The notes: generated by a model not told the origin, from the sequence alone. Numbered from the stretch's first letter, positions 14,259-24,590 are shown. The stretch is 45,000 nt of DNA from Mesostigma viride (GCA_009746045.1 RPFO01000080.1:1463890-1508889); one strand, 5' to 3'. Program-made: numbers and translations.

Positions 14259-14780
14259 CTAGTCGGCTAGGCCCCCCATGTCCTCTACTAGCTGTTCTTT
14301 GAAGGTGCGGGCCTTGCGGCGTCTAACCTGGCTGGGCCCGGCCCACGTGAGGAGGTGCCGGCCCGGCTGGGCGGGGCGCAGCCCTGCAGAGGGGCCACGT
14401 GAGGTGCCTACCTGGTTGGCGCGAGCGAAGTGCCCTACTAGCATCAGGCGCCGCTGCTTGATGGTGCTGGTGATAAGTGGCATGCCGAGATACAATTAGT
14501 CAGGACTCCTTGCGGACATGAGCAGCGTACCCTTCCCGAAAAATTGACCGCAGCATGTTGGTGACCGCACCATTCAGCTTGTTGGCAAGGTCGGCAGTGA
14601 GAGTCCACGTCTCGGCCCCGTACGTAAGAGCAGGGAAGACGAGGACCTTAAACAGGTCCTGATTCTCTAGCTTGCCCAAGGGCTTGCGCCACAGGGCCCG
14701 GTATTGGCGTAAAGCGTGTCAGGCGAGGGAGATACGGTGGTCCACATCGGCCAGTATAGAGCTATACCCTACAGGCGGCA
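14259..14780 (-). pseudogene. Non-LTR retrotransposon ORF2 C-terminal remnant
   Basis: On the minus strand one frame (about 14515-14765, with an internal stop) reads LFKVLVFPALTYGAETWTLT and continues to MLRSIFREGY. A second frame (14259-14495) reads IKQRRLMLVGHFARANQ and ends in a charged tail. This order, a LYGAETW segment then RRL.l.GH.aR, is the standard sequence after the reverse transcriptase domain in CR1/L2/RTE-like LINEs. At least one frameshift and two stops show it is dead. It is similar to the fragment at 21385-21777, so both probably belong to related families. Confidence 0.8.
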
Positions 14781-15089
14781 CTGATCGGCCCCTTTGAGCC
14801 CGCCGCAGCATACTTAGAAAATGAGCAGATTATTAGCTCAGAAATTCCACGTATACGTGTTTGAAGGCTCCCCCCCCCCGCCATATCCAACAAGCTGCAT
14901 GCGAAACGAGCCTGTTTTCAGTTATCAAACCCTTATATGCGTATTATTATGAACATAGTAATTAGCCAATTAAGCTATACTCTTCCCGTCTTCCGCCAAG
15001 CCAGCCCCCGCTGGCCCAGCAGGCGATGCTCCTCCCCCCCAGACCTGGGCCGCCATGCTGCTGAACCACACCACCACCACCACCTCCGC
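14781..15089. other. No recognised gene
   Basis: A mixed stretch between two retroelement remnants, with C-rich and CAC-rich short runs. I see no gene or clear repeat boundary. Confidence 0.4.
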
Positions 15090-15534
15090 CATCGCAGCAC
15101 AGCTCATGCAAGCAACAGACGCTCGACCTCCGCAAGGAGGCCCGGGAGCTCGACAAGCGCAGCCTTATTAAACGGCATCGCCAAGCACTTCGACCTGGTG
15201 GAAGGTGAGAACTCCGAGAAGCTTGCATGCACAGGCGTTTGCGGACAAAATCCTTGCCCCCATGGCCCTCATTGGTGAGCTCAAGCTGGAGGCCCTCCGC
15301 CTTCCCCGCTCGTGGGGTAAGGCGGGAGGTCGCCCCCGCTGCTGCTCATCTTTGAGAACACGGCGGACAAGCTTTCATTCCTCAGACGCTGGGCAAGCGG
15401 CTCGAGACGGGACTCCCTACACGCTGGACGACGACTTGACCCCAGCGCAGCAACAACGGCGACGGGAGCTATGGCCGACCTACCTCCAGTTCCGGCAGAC
15501 AGCGGTGCTCTGGTCGGGACCAACGGCGGCGTAG
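15090..15534 (+). pseudogene. L1-type ORF1 (RRM) remnant
   Basis: Spread over shifted frames, the plus strand encodes a helical segment with LRKEARELDKR (about 15125-15190), then LLIFENTADKLSFLRR (about 15340-15400), then LDDDLTPAQQQRRREL (about 15420-15470). A beta strand, ..adk..flr.r and then a DDLTP.qq..r motif is the layout of the RRM and C-terminal part of plant and algal L1-like ORF1 RNA-binding proteins. At least two frameshifts are present, so it is not functional. It points opposite to the endonuclease remnant that abuts it at about 15.5 kb. Confidence 0.5.
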
Positions 15535-16379
15535 AAGCAGAGCTGGCGGGCGGCGGTGCATAACTCGGTCTCCTTGAACGACGGCAGGTCGTCAGGGTCG
15601 GCCAGGGGCGCCGAAAGAGGGGGGTACGTGTAGCCCGACTCGGCGGCGGGTGGCGTGGCCGGGCGGGGCCGGGACAGGTGCCGACGCCGGCCGGCGCCGG
15701 ACGGGCGGCCGCCAACGGACCAAGCCGGCGGCGGGGCCGGGGGGCTGGGGGGCACCAAGCAGCCGAGACTGGGAGGAGTACCAGAGGTCCAGCTGCTGTT
15801 GTGGCGAACCCGACAGCGTCCGGCCCGCTGGTTGTGCGCGCCACCGCGGCGGGTCGTTGGGCGTGGTGCAGGCGAACCTGGCCAAGCATACTTGCCGTGT
15901 TGGTCGTCAAGGTACGTGGGCAAAGTATATACAAGTTCGCGGATGTGGAGGTACTCGATCCGGCCTGTTCGGCGGTGACTCGCCTGCCGGATGGCCGAGT
16001 GGTATTCCGCCTCAGTTGAGGGAGGCGTAGCGGGCGGGGTCGCGGTTGTCATGCAGGGCTCAAGCCTGGCCTGGATCAGACGGCAGGGACTCAGCCGATG
16101 CAGGCTGCATGGTGTACTGGGGTGGGCGCCGGGGGGGCAGTAGCGGGGTCCCAGCTGCGGGCAGCTTGCCAGCGAGACCTGTGTCAGAGGGCGGCGGCCG
16201 GGCCGGCGGCGGTCAGCTGGGTCTGGCAGCCCGCCAGGTCCATGCAGTGCGTCGATGAACGCCTCCACGGCGCGCGCATATGGGCGAGCTTGTCGGGGAA
16301 GCCCTCCAGAGCTTCGTCAGATTTCTCATCAAGCAACTGTACATAGTTTGCGCAATTAAGTGGCTGGTGGGGCCACACG
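15535..16379 (-). pseudogene. Decayed LINE linker region (GC-rich)
   Basis: A GC-rich open frame (15480-16268, minus) has no conserved domain I can name. It begins directly downstream of the endonuclease remnant in that remnant's direction, and a segment ALEGFPDKLAHMRA in a neighbouring frame is followed by VEAFIDALHG-like sequence. The simplest reading is the stretch between endonuclease and reverse transcriptase of the same element, frameshifted. Confidence 0.35.
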
Positions 16380-16830
16380 TCTACGGGAGTGCGCGCGCGA
16401 GGGGAAGCGCAGGCGGATGCGGGCGGTTACAATTACTAGGCGGCGATCTGAACGGACCAGAGGGGTCTCGTGTGATCGGGCAGCTAGTACAGATCCTTGG
16501 TGGCGCTTGCGGACTACAACATAGTCAAGGCAGCGTTGCACAGCGCCGGTGGGGGAGATGTGCGTGACCAAATCAGCATGACCATGTGGGAAGCGCGAGT
16601 GTTGGCAGCCACCAAATCACATGACGAAAGCAAATCAGCAAATAGGCGAGTGTTGCCATTGGGATTCGTACCCCCTGGGGCGTGCTGAAATCCGCCGCGG
16701 TACCGGGTGGAAGTGTGGCGTTGGCGTCCAGGAGCAGCGCCAGGTAGTTGCGACCATGCACCTGGGTCGATCGAGTTCGCCGGCCAGGTTCTCCAGCTCA
16801 GCGAAGAAGGCGCGACGATCTAGTTAACGT
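16380..16830 (-). pseudogene. APE-type endonuclease remnant of a non-LTR retrotransposon
   Basis: Across frames the minus strand encodes FFAELENLAGELDRP (about 16775-16820), then LLLDANATLPPGTAADF (about 16690-16745), then THISPTGAVQRCLDYVVV (about 16505-16565), and RSDRRLVIV (about 16430-16450). This follows the exonuclease-endonuclease-phosphatase domain of L1-type elements: ..f...L......, a D.N segment, T..S.TGA..R.LDY..vs, and the terminal SDHR motif, here SDRR. The His of SDHR is replaced and frames are broken, so it is inactive. Confidence 0.6.
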
Positions 16831-17172
16831 TTTTAAGTGCAATGTATAATGATATGGTTGCAATGCAGCAATAATGCAAATGTGGTTGGAGCGGAGCTTT
16901 GTTAAAATTGGATAAGCTTACAGCACTCAGACACTTGAGGGCTTAGACACGAGCTTACCAAGTCAAGGCAACACACGTGAGGCGGGCTCGCAAGAGATGA
17001 CCAGTTGGCACTGGCCTATTCTTTATATACTATAAAAATATAATTACCAGTACAGCAGATCGGTGAAATCACTCAAACCAAAGCAAACGCCCAGCTATAA
17101 ACCTATATACAGAGCCATGTCAAAGCTCTCTATACTACGATAAGACAAATGGAAACGCCTAACGGGAGGAAC
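16831..17172. other. AT-rich gene-free stretch
   Basis: No gene is seen. It may include 3' sequence of the following minus-strand fragment. Confidence 0.4.
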
Positions 17173-17823
17173 CTAATAGCCCTGCTGCACCGCAAAATCA
17201 GCCCACGTACGGCGGAGCATGATGTCAGCCATGGCCCGAGTCAGCGCCACCGACAAGCGCTGACGCCAATATGACGTCCAGGTCCGCGCCGACCATGGGG
17301 CCCGCTGGCCCTCCAGGTCCAGCCGGTCCTCCCGGAGCCGGCAACACTCCTTGAAGAAGGCGGAGGTCAGGGGCCCCATGGTCCCAAACTCCTTCAGGAC
17401 AAAGGGCACCACACGATGGTGCCCGACGTGGCCGTAGGCCAGGAGCTTGGCCCGCTCCGCCCGGTCCGCCGTGTAACCTGCCGTGAGGGAGGCCCCAGCC
17501 ACGTGGCTAAGAGCCAAGGGCCGCGCCACCGAAACGTCAATAAGCAGATGCCGGCCACCCCCCTCAAAGTCCAGCACCACGATGTCAGGCCGGTGGTTGG
17601 GGGAATAGAAGGCAGCGCCATCCGCATCCTCGGACCGGATGTTCGCGTGGGGGAAAACCGACCAAACCATGGCGAGCACCACCGTCAGGAGGACAGTGTG
17701 CAAATACAAATACCAATTCTGATTCTGTTGGCCCCCCATGCAGGCAAGGTAGTGAGTCCCCGTGGGATCCAGCGGCTGCCCACAGCTACCACAAGGCCGC
17801 CCGGTCTTTATATACTTGTTCAC
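17173..17823 (-). pseudogene. REL-endonuclease-type LINE C-terminal fragment
   Basis: This open frame of 216 codons starts with a zinc-knuckle-like C..C (CGSCG), then H...C (HYLAC). It continues to RPDIVVLDFEGGGRHLLIDVSVARP. A C-C-H-C cluster followed by R-P-D...D-V-S fits the PD-(D/E)XK restriction-like endonuclease at the C-terminus of R2/NeSL/Dualen-like non-LTR retrotransposons and related algal elements. The reverse transcriptase that should precede it, at higher coordinates on this strand, is absent, so the copy is 5'-truncated as LINE insertions often are. The frame itself is intact. No host role is implied. Confidence 0.6.
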
Positions 17824-18436
17824 TGTCTGTGCTTTGCTAGGTCTGAGCAGCCTCGTAGGGCCTGCTCAGTATTAACACCCCGGTACAGTATCAATAACCT
17901 GTACAGCGTCCAGATCCTATACAGTAGGTCTGCCATACAGGCACAGTGACCGCAGAGTACAGTCTACACAGTGATTATTGCGTCTGCACCCAATAGTCCA
18001 GGACTAAGCCTGCGGTACGTACCAACAGACCACAGGTTAAGGTTCCTATTTCCTGCGTACGACGTATTAATCCAATACCGTCGTAGGTACAGCACCTAAT
18101 GCCTGTCAGCCCAGGAATTACTGTCGACCCAGTATGCCGTTGGCACGCATTCACGCACGACCTGGAAGAACAGCCGGCTCGCGCTCGCGCGCGACCGGGA
18201 AGTCGGAAAGCCATAACTTTCTTGATACTTGTCGGAATGAACTCGTTCCGGTGCCGCTGGAATCCTAGAGATATGCCAAATCAGGAGCACGCCAATGCGC
18301 TTGGCGTTAACTCCAATCCTTTCCTTTCTTGATCTGTAGCAGCTCACACAAGTCTACGTACAAACAAACACAATGGGTACTGGACATCCTCCCCGACTAC
18401 AAGTCACAACCCTCTGCTGGGCATGACAGCCAGCTT
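17824..18436. other. Gene-free stretch with short inverted repeats
   Basis: No gene is seen. Small inverted repeats occur, such as CTGAGCAG/CTGCTCAG at about 17840-17868, along with many scattered TACAG motifs. Confidence 0.4.
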
Positions 18437-18519
18437 GGATTCCTTATTATATGTACATAGCACCCATACTGGTTCAGGATTCCTTATTATATGTACATAG
18501 CACCCATACTGGTTCAGGA
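18437..18519. repeat. Perfect 40-bp tandem duplication
   Basis: A 40-bp unit beginning GGATTCCTTATTATATGTAC occurs twice head to tail with no difference. Confidence 0.9.
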
Positions 18520-18689
18520 GCACAAACAAATTACAATGAGTCCCTATTATCCCTTCCTGGAGTTAGTCTAAGTCTCCCGCCTGTAGCCTAAGTGGACACG
18601 TGTCAGCACCGCCAGCACCCAATTGGGTACTGGGACGGTGCTGGACTAGAGCAGTCGTGGCATGGACACGTGGCTATACTCAGTATGTG

Positions 18690-18842
18690 ATGAGCCGGTA
18701 CCTCAGTACCGGGACTGTAGTTGTCATGTTAGGACTGACTAGATCAGGTTGTAATTAACTGATAGGCTAGTCCGTCCAGGATCAGTAAGTTAGTGTTAAC
18801 TTACGCAAAGTCTGGCCAGCCATAGTTGACGGCTGGCCAGCA
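18690..18842. repeat. Cluster of short perfect hairpins
   Basis: Three perfect stems lie in about 150 bp: CCGGTAC/GTACCGG (about 18693), GTAAGTTA/TAACTTAC (about 18785) and CTGGCCAGCC/GGCTGGCCAG with a 9-nt loop (about 18811-18840). They lie 200-350 bp upstream of the ORF starting at 19045. Their function is unknown. Confidence 0.7.
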
Positions 18843-19044
18843 GTATATGTGCCATTCTATCCTAATGCCAAGGTGTCTCGTCGTTCACACACACGCCATA
18901 ATTTTGGCACTGCCTGAGCATTCTGGCTTTGTGTAGTCCATAACTTGCATTAAAAAACACCTGTGAATTAAGAACACGCGTTTTACGACGAGCAAAACCA
19001 ACCTCTTTTCACACTCTACATTTTTTTACCCACATTGTCAAAAA

Positions 19045-20237
19045 ATGGCTCCCAAGACCAACCCGAACAACAAGGGTAAGGCCCCCATGGGCCAAGCATC
19101 TTCAGAAGAGGAGGTGCAGCGTCAGTCATCCTCGTCTCCACTGTCTTCGGACTCGGGGACATCCGACTCGATTCTGGCGAGTCTGCGCCAGGAGATTTCG
19201 GATAGGGCGAACCAGGAGGAGATGGTGGCCGAGGATCAGGAGGTGAGGAGGATCATTGACCCGTCTTACCGGGACCGGTTGTGCGGGAAGTCGTGCGCAT
19301 CCCTTTCATGCGTCGGGTGAGGGGCTCGACACCGGTGGTGGCACGGGTCCCGAGGGGTCCGCCATATGCGCCGTGTGGTGAGGGGCCGAGCAATGCCACC
19401 TCGTCGGGTGAGAAGTCTGGCGAGGAGTCGGGCGGGGAGTCAGAGTCCAGCTCTCTCAGCCTCTTTGGCATGCAGCCCTCGTTGGCAGATGAGGCACGAT
19501 CGGCGCAGGTGGAAGCAGACGCCGTCCGCAAATGTTGCACGTCGCCTGCAGGAGCTAGCAGGAGTCCGCGGAGGAGAGGCGGCAGGACCTGCGGTCACGT
19601 GAGAGGGCGCAGCAGATGGAGGACGCTGCACGGGTGCGCGAGGCACTGAAGAGGCCAGCATCGCCGGCGTACGAGCTGGTGAGGCGGTGCGACCTGGCCT
19701 GCTTCCAGCGCCCAGTGCGTCGCTCGGAGACGTTTCCCAAGGAGATAGATGGGATTCTCCAGGAGTCGGAGTTTTCCCTCACGGGGCCGTCTGCCTCGGA
19801 AGCAGATCAGCTGGTGGAGATGACGCCGGCTATGCAGGCGCGCGAGAAGGAGGCGCAGCGCAGGCTGGCGGTCTTCAAGGCGGACCGGGAGAAGAAGCAG
19901 AGGAGGCGAGATGTGATCGAGCAGCGGAAGCTGCGCGAGCAGATGGAAAGGGCCTCGGGCGGCGGAGCTCGCTGCGCGCATCCGGGTGAAAATGTCGCAC
20001 ACGAAGGTGCGCAGGGATCATCTTTCCCGCGACATGAAGTCGTGGAAGTACAGGAAGGTGTCTGAGTTGGCTGCGTTGCAGGGGCCGGGCCGCCGGGAGG
20101 CCGAGGAGCGTTACCACAAGAAGCTGGCAGCCTGGGAGGCTATAGCCTGTCTCGGCTGGAGCGTCGCTGCTGCTTCAATGATGTTGATCCTTGTGAACCA
20201 AAGTTTGATAAATTATCTAAAGTGCACATTAGTGTAA
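19045..20237 (+). pseudogene. Frameshifted charged coiled-coil ORF, possibly gag/ORF1-like
   Basis: An ATG at 19045 opens a Ser/Glu-rich frame (MAPKTNPNNKGKAPMG...) to 19320. Clearly coding-like composition then continues in three further shifted frames: 19281 to about 19530, 19580 to about 19950, and 19965-20237. The third part is rich in Glu, Lys and Arg with heptad-like spacing (EKEAQRRLAVFKADREKKQ), suggesting a coiled coil. At least three frame changes are needed to read through, so this is a broken gene unless it has unusual introns. No domain is recognised. Position and composition would suit a gag or ORF1 protein of a retroelement, but no polymerase follows it. Confidence 0.45.
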
Positions 20238-21384
20238 GTAGTCGTTGAAAATTTGCTATTTTTCTAAAAATTTCACGTTTTCTCAGAGATTAATTAAGAG
20301 GTAGGTTGAAATTAAATAAGGGGCATGCCTCTACCAAGATATTTTTTTGGAGGCGAGTTTCTATTGCAGCGTAAATGTGTAGTATTGTTGTACGACAAGA
20401 TGTCAAGGGTGACGGAAAAAACTGAAGTCGCGGAAGTGTCGCAAAATTCACGAGTCTTGGTTCTTTACGTGCCGGTGCTGGACTGATAACTCTGGCATTT
20501 CAGCAACCGTAGCTCGAGTTACGGTCCAAGGACGTTTAGCTGCACGAGTAACTATTTCAAGTTTGCTTCGTAAGACTAGGGTTAGTTCTATGTGCGCGTC
20601 CTTTGGTCGATCCGAAGGCGACAGCGAATGTGCGTCGCGTCTTTCATGTTGGACGAAGGCAAGACGGCGCGAGCACAGGCACCACAAGGAAAGCCACTGG
20701 CGGTGGTTGGCAGGTGCGGGAGTGCGGGGCGATGGCGACAGGGCCACAGAGGCATTCAGGGATTCTAACACGTCTCCAGTTCGCAAAGTTTCCCACAGTC
20801 CTGGTTGAATATATAAGCACAAAGTCTGTCTAGCCGGTGAATCTGTCCGACGTGATCAAAAAGAGCGCGATGACACGAAAGAAAGCTGAGGGCAGTGTCA
20901 ACCGTTAAATTCATAAGGATAGTGGTGGACTATGCAGGGAAGCCTACGCAAGGAACGCCCATGGTGGTCACGACATTGGTTTATAATCTCAAACGCGACA
21001 TTGGTTAATTATAATCTGCCATGTTTTAGGAATTTGCCACGGTTTTACTGTCCGTCATTTTCATCCAGAAATCTTTTTCAGCCGACCGGACGTCTCATGA
21101 TAAGTTTGATCGTCTATGATCTTGATTTTCTTGTTTCATCGTCGCCTATGCATCTTGTGTGCAGGCAGAAGGCCATGCAAGGCGAGGTGGACGTGGACGA
21201 GGCTCATGCAAGATGAAGACGAGGCGGTCGATGACGTCGAGGAGACTTTCTACCTTTCTAGTCGGCATTTAGCAAGACACCGAGCGTTAAAACTACGGAG
21301 GGTACAAAGCGCCACAAGACCAAGTTTTCTGGCATGTTTGGGTACCCCTGAAATCGGGAAATTAAGCTGGGTTCGACATTTTGT
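20238..21384. other. No confident gene
   Basis: Short frames at 20563-20833 and 20932-21216 lack recognisable domains. A near-direct repeat of CGACATTGGTT followed by ATAATCT occurs twice at about 20970-21020. A short acidic stretch around 21190-21250 could be an exon, but I cannot support it. Confidence 0.35.
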
Positions 21385-21777
21385 ATGAACATTGTATTGA
21401 CGATGCTGCGCAAGGCCCTTAACATCCCCTTTGGTTTGCACACTAGTAATGAGGATTTGTACGCTGATTTGCCCTATGTTTCCCACATTATTAGGCACAG
21501 GCGCCTGGGCCTAGCCGGGCACCTGGCCCGCACAGATCAGGTATATACATCAGATAGACTAGCTGGCACCAAGCCCGCCCAGCCTGGGCGATATGTCCTC
21601 ACCTGGCGTGCCCCAGGCCGCGCGCGGCAGGGCCGCCACCCGTGGACTTTTCGTGATAGACTCGGCATGGACATGTGCTACACTAGACGTGACGGGCTCA
21701 CACCCGGGCCTCCTGGTTTGTCTGTAATATGGAGGCAGATGGTACGCAAGGATAGATCTCATTGCCTCAAACGATGA
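21385..21777 (+). pseudogene. Non-LTR retrotransposon C-terminal fragment
   Basis: The open frame reads MLRKALNIPFG, then IIRHRRLGLAGHLARTDQ, KPAQPGRYVLTW and WTFRDRLGMDM. The central RRL.LAGHLAR motif and the downstream P.QPGR..LTW match the minus-strand fragment at 14259-14495 position by position, marking a second copy of the same LINE type. The reverse transcriptase part is missing upstream, and a Penelope-like fragment takes over immediately after. Confidence 0.75.
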
Positions 21778-22327
21778 TGTTCTCATCAGGCGTTTTATCC
21801 ATACATGTCGATACATTGATGATGTCATCGCTTTCGACAACCCTGATTTCGCAACCCATTTGTATATCACCGCTGGTCTGCCTGGCATCTACCCGCAAGC
21901 GTCCCTCACATTAAAGCTCACGTCGGAGGATACTCATTGCAATTACCTCGATCTTAACATTACCCATAACAAGAAGGGCTGGCGTACGGCTATCTATGAT
22001 AAGCGCAAGGATCCTAAATACCAGCAAATTCCTTTTATTCGTTACCCCGATATTCACAGTCTCCTTTCCCACACAGCAAAATATGGTGTTGTTCTTTCTC
22101 AGTTACATCGTTTTTCCCGTCTTTGTTCTTATCGTGTTGATTTCATCACGACTCTTGTTGAACTCTTGCAGCGTTTATTGGTCAAAGACTATGACCGAGC
22201 CATTATGCTCCGTCAAGTCCGATGTTTTTTGCAACGTCACCCACATCTGTTCGGTGCTGCCCCTTGGCACAAGCTCTACAAACAGGTCGTGGACCGGCTG
22301 GATCGCATAGTATCTCCGCACATCTGA
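21728..22327 (+). pseudogene. Penelope-like reverse transcriptase fragment with YIDD motif
   Basis: A stop-free frame of about 200 codons contains RRFIHTCRYIDDVIAFDN; the YIDD catalytic motif is at 21812-21823. It is followed by IYPQASLTLKLTSE, NYLDLNI, AIYDKRKDPKYQQIPF, and YGVVLSQLHRFSRLCS. The order YxDD, LDL, Y-D-K-R, YGV..SQL.R..R.Cs is shared with a large family of eukaryotic retroelement polymerases that I associate with Penelope-like elements. The fingers and earlier palm motifs are missing on the 5' side and no GIY-YIG endonuclease follows, so this is a fragment. The frame overlaps the end of the preceding LINE fragment by 50 bp. Confidence 0.65.
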
Positions 22328-23530
22328 ACCCTGTGATGCCAGATCTCCTTTGCGGCCGTTCCGAGCTTGGCACTGGATTCGTTGTCCACATCGTCGCGTC
22401 GCTGCCGCAACACGATGTTTTCTGGCATCCGCGGGCTTTTGGTTCCCGCCGCACATTTGAAAGTGCTGTCCTCCGGCTTTTTGCCTTTGCACCGTGTGCA
22501 GTTCTTGGACGTTTGGAATCATGGCATGGCTAACGTGATGACTGACTAGCTAGACCTTTTCAGTGGTTTTCCATTTGCGGGTATTTCCTCGTAAATGGTG
22601 GGAGAGCGATCGCAGCAATGGTGCTCACCACTAGACACTCCCGGCCAGTTAGGCTAGAAACACACGCCCTGATCAAGCATGCTGTTTCCGGCCCCACCGT
22701 CTAGGTCATCTAGTCGCTCCACACGTAAGCCAGCCATAATTTCAATGCACAAGGATACACATTTCCATCACCATTCATCTTCATCATCCTGAACGACTCG
22801 AAAACGCGGAAAAGATAACGGCAGGCTCGAGCTACCATGGTCCGGATTCTCCCGATTTCTGGCCTGCGCTGGTTGTCTCTTTGATAGATGGCATGTACGG
22901 AAGGAGACCACCCCCAAGTCTGTGGGGGCTCCGCTTGTGACCAAGTATGGCATTCATAGCGATTCGGGCCGCGGTGCCCACACCCCTGTAACTAGGACCT
23001 AGATAGCCTACACCATCCATTCCAGATGTCCCATGTTCCCCTCCCACTGAGGACTTCTGCTCACGTGACGCAGTCACGAGTCTAATTAATTAATTAATTT
23101 ATTGATTGTATTGACGAAGAAGATAAAGGAAAAAGTAGGAGATAGATCGAGTATGTTGCATGAATCTCACACATTGTGTCTCAATACGTACAACTTACCA
23201 GAAGTGCAGCCGTCTACTGATTGAACCATCATGCAAGGATGAGTCGCGAGCCAAACCTTATTAGGACGCTATCACATATGATGAAGACTGGCCACTTGTC
23301 TGCATGGTTGGCAGGAGGAAACCCAATTCCTGCATATTTGGCAGGAAAGTGTACTATGGAAGGGGTCTGGACTATCCCCGTGCGCAGTCTGCTTTTGAGA
23401 TCATGGTAGCGCCAAAGTTGGGTGACCACTCACTGCATGTGATTGCACGTGCCATAGAGCCAGCCCTGTTATAGTCATGGACGCCATCCTCGATTGAGGT
23501 GCGTCGGCCTCCACGCAACAATTACTTGGA
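22328..23530. other. Gene-free stretch with dispersed repeats
   Basis: No gene is seen. 22793-22885 is the second copy of the ~95-bp repeat found inside the Harbinger-type element at 6310-6405. At about 23063-23100 an imperfect palindrome (CACGTGACGCAGTCACGAG) runs into AATTAATTAATT; a similar junction recurs at 44755-44790. Confidence 0.45.
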
Positions 23531-23990
23531 TGATGACTCCCTCATTGAGAAAGTGGTACACGACCGCAATAACAAGGAGCAGCAGCAACGCCCTATTCGG
23601 GTGGACAGCTATATCGAGTCTCATGAGTCTGAACTGGAGCAGAAAACCCAGCACATGTGAATGCAGAAATGCGTGCCACGGGATGATGTGATTTCATGAG
23701 GTCCATGTGAACAGATATGCATGTCTAGATATGGTGTGCTTTGATGAGACGTACGGCTTCAGCATGAAAGCTTTACCTGGGTGACTTAAAATGGCTATGT
23801 AACTTATTTTTTTTATGAAAAACCACTTTTTTAAATTTAATCCTAAAAACGAGAAACGAGAAAAATACGCCTGGAGCCAATCGTAGAAAATAAGTTGGTA
23901 GTTAGAATCAGGCCACGTGGCAGCCAAAAAGCCCGAGCACGGTAGGTTAGCACGGGACTTAGCCTGCAGACGCGGCCTCGCGGTTCAGAA
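23531..23990. other. Short possible coding remnant, otherwise no gene
   Basis: Plus-strand 23503-23658 holds a short hydrophilic frame (RRPPRNNYLDDD...) ending in a stop, without a start or known motif. It could be a terminal exon or a retroelement scrap. The rest is AT-rich and featureless. Confidence 0.25.
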
Positions 23991-24030
23991 TCCTCCACGG
24001 GGAAAACAGGTCAGAGATCCGAAATACCGG

Positions 24031-24127
24031 CGAGATATTTCGAAAATATCCACGGGACATTTCCAGATATTTTTAGATATTTTTGAAATATCTCGGGGGG
24101 TCCACAGGAGCCCCTCCCGTGGACCCC
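24031..24127. repeat. Two nested/adjacent inverted repeats
   Basis: 20-bp arms at 24031-24050 and 24076-24095 pair with one mismatch around a 25-nt loop. Directly beside them, GGGGTCCAC (24097-24105) pairs perfectly with GTGGACCCC (24119-24127). Together they make a compact foldback, possibly the core of a small foldback or MITE-like element whose ends I cannot define. Confidence 0.75.
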
Positions 24128-24249
24128 TTAATTAATTATACATTTTAAAAGGCAACATATTGCATTTGGTCTGGCCGGCCCCCAGCGGCTTGGCCAGCCA
24201 GGGCGGCACATTCTGACCTGGCCTGGCCCCGCGGACATTCCCAAAAGGG

Positions 24250-24476
24250 TAGGGAAACCTGTCACGAACTACGTTCAGATGTTGCTGGACGACCTAGTGA
24301 TCCCAGCCCAGTTTGAGCACCGCATCCACTCTCTCTCCCGTCTTTGGACTGCCATGCAGGACAAGACGCGGTGGAAGAAGATTGTCAAGGCGCACACGCC
24401 CGACCCTGTGGGCAAGCCACCTCCCCCCAAGCGGAGGAGGCGCGTTTTGATGAGTAGTGTCGTTAGGATTTTCTAG
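24250..24476 (+). pseudogene. Extreme C-terminus of a LINE ORF2
   Basis: The frame reads GKPVTNYVQMLLDDL, then SRLWTAMQDKTRWKKIVKAH, and ends in a basic Pro/Lys/Arg tail. A gR....y...L.dDl...lw..a.DR..Wr.iv pattern is the usual last segment of CR1/L2/RTE-type ORF2 proteins. The upstream reverse transcriptase is absent. About 60 bp after the stop comes the hairpin tail shared with two other loci, so this fragment ties that tail to a LINE family. Confidence 0.6.
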
Positions 24477-24530
24477 ATAGAGTTAGGATAGTTCGATCAC
24501 GCGGCTTCCTCCACCCCATCCATCATGAAA

Positions 24531-24590
24531 TATGTGCTACATGACCTCCCCACGGAGGCATGTTATAATTTAACTTAATTTAATACAATA
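24531..24590 (+). repeat. LINE-family 3' tail, copy A
   Basis: TATGTGCTAC leads into a hairpin: ACATG (24539-24543) pairs with CATGT (24559-24563), there is one bulged A, and CCTCC pairs with GGAGG around a CCAC loop. AT-rich TTTAATT-like repeats follow. It lies about 60 bp downstream of the LINE ORF2 C-terminus, which makes it the 3' UTR end of that element. Confidence 0.7.
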
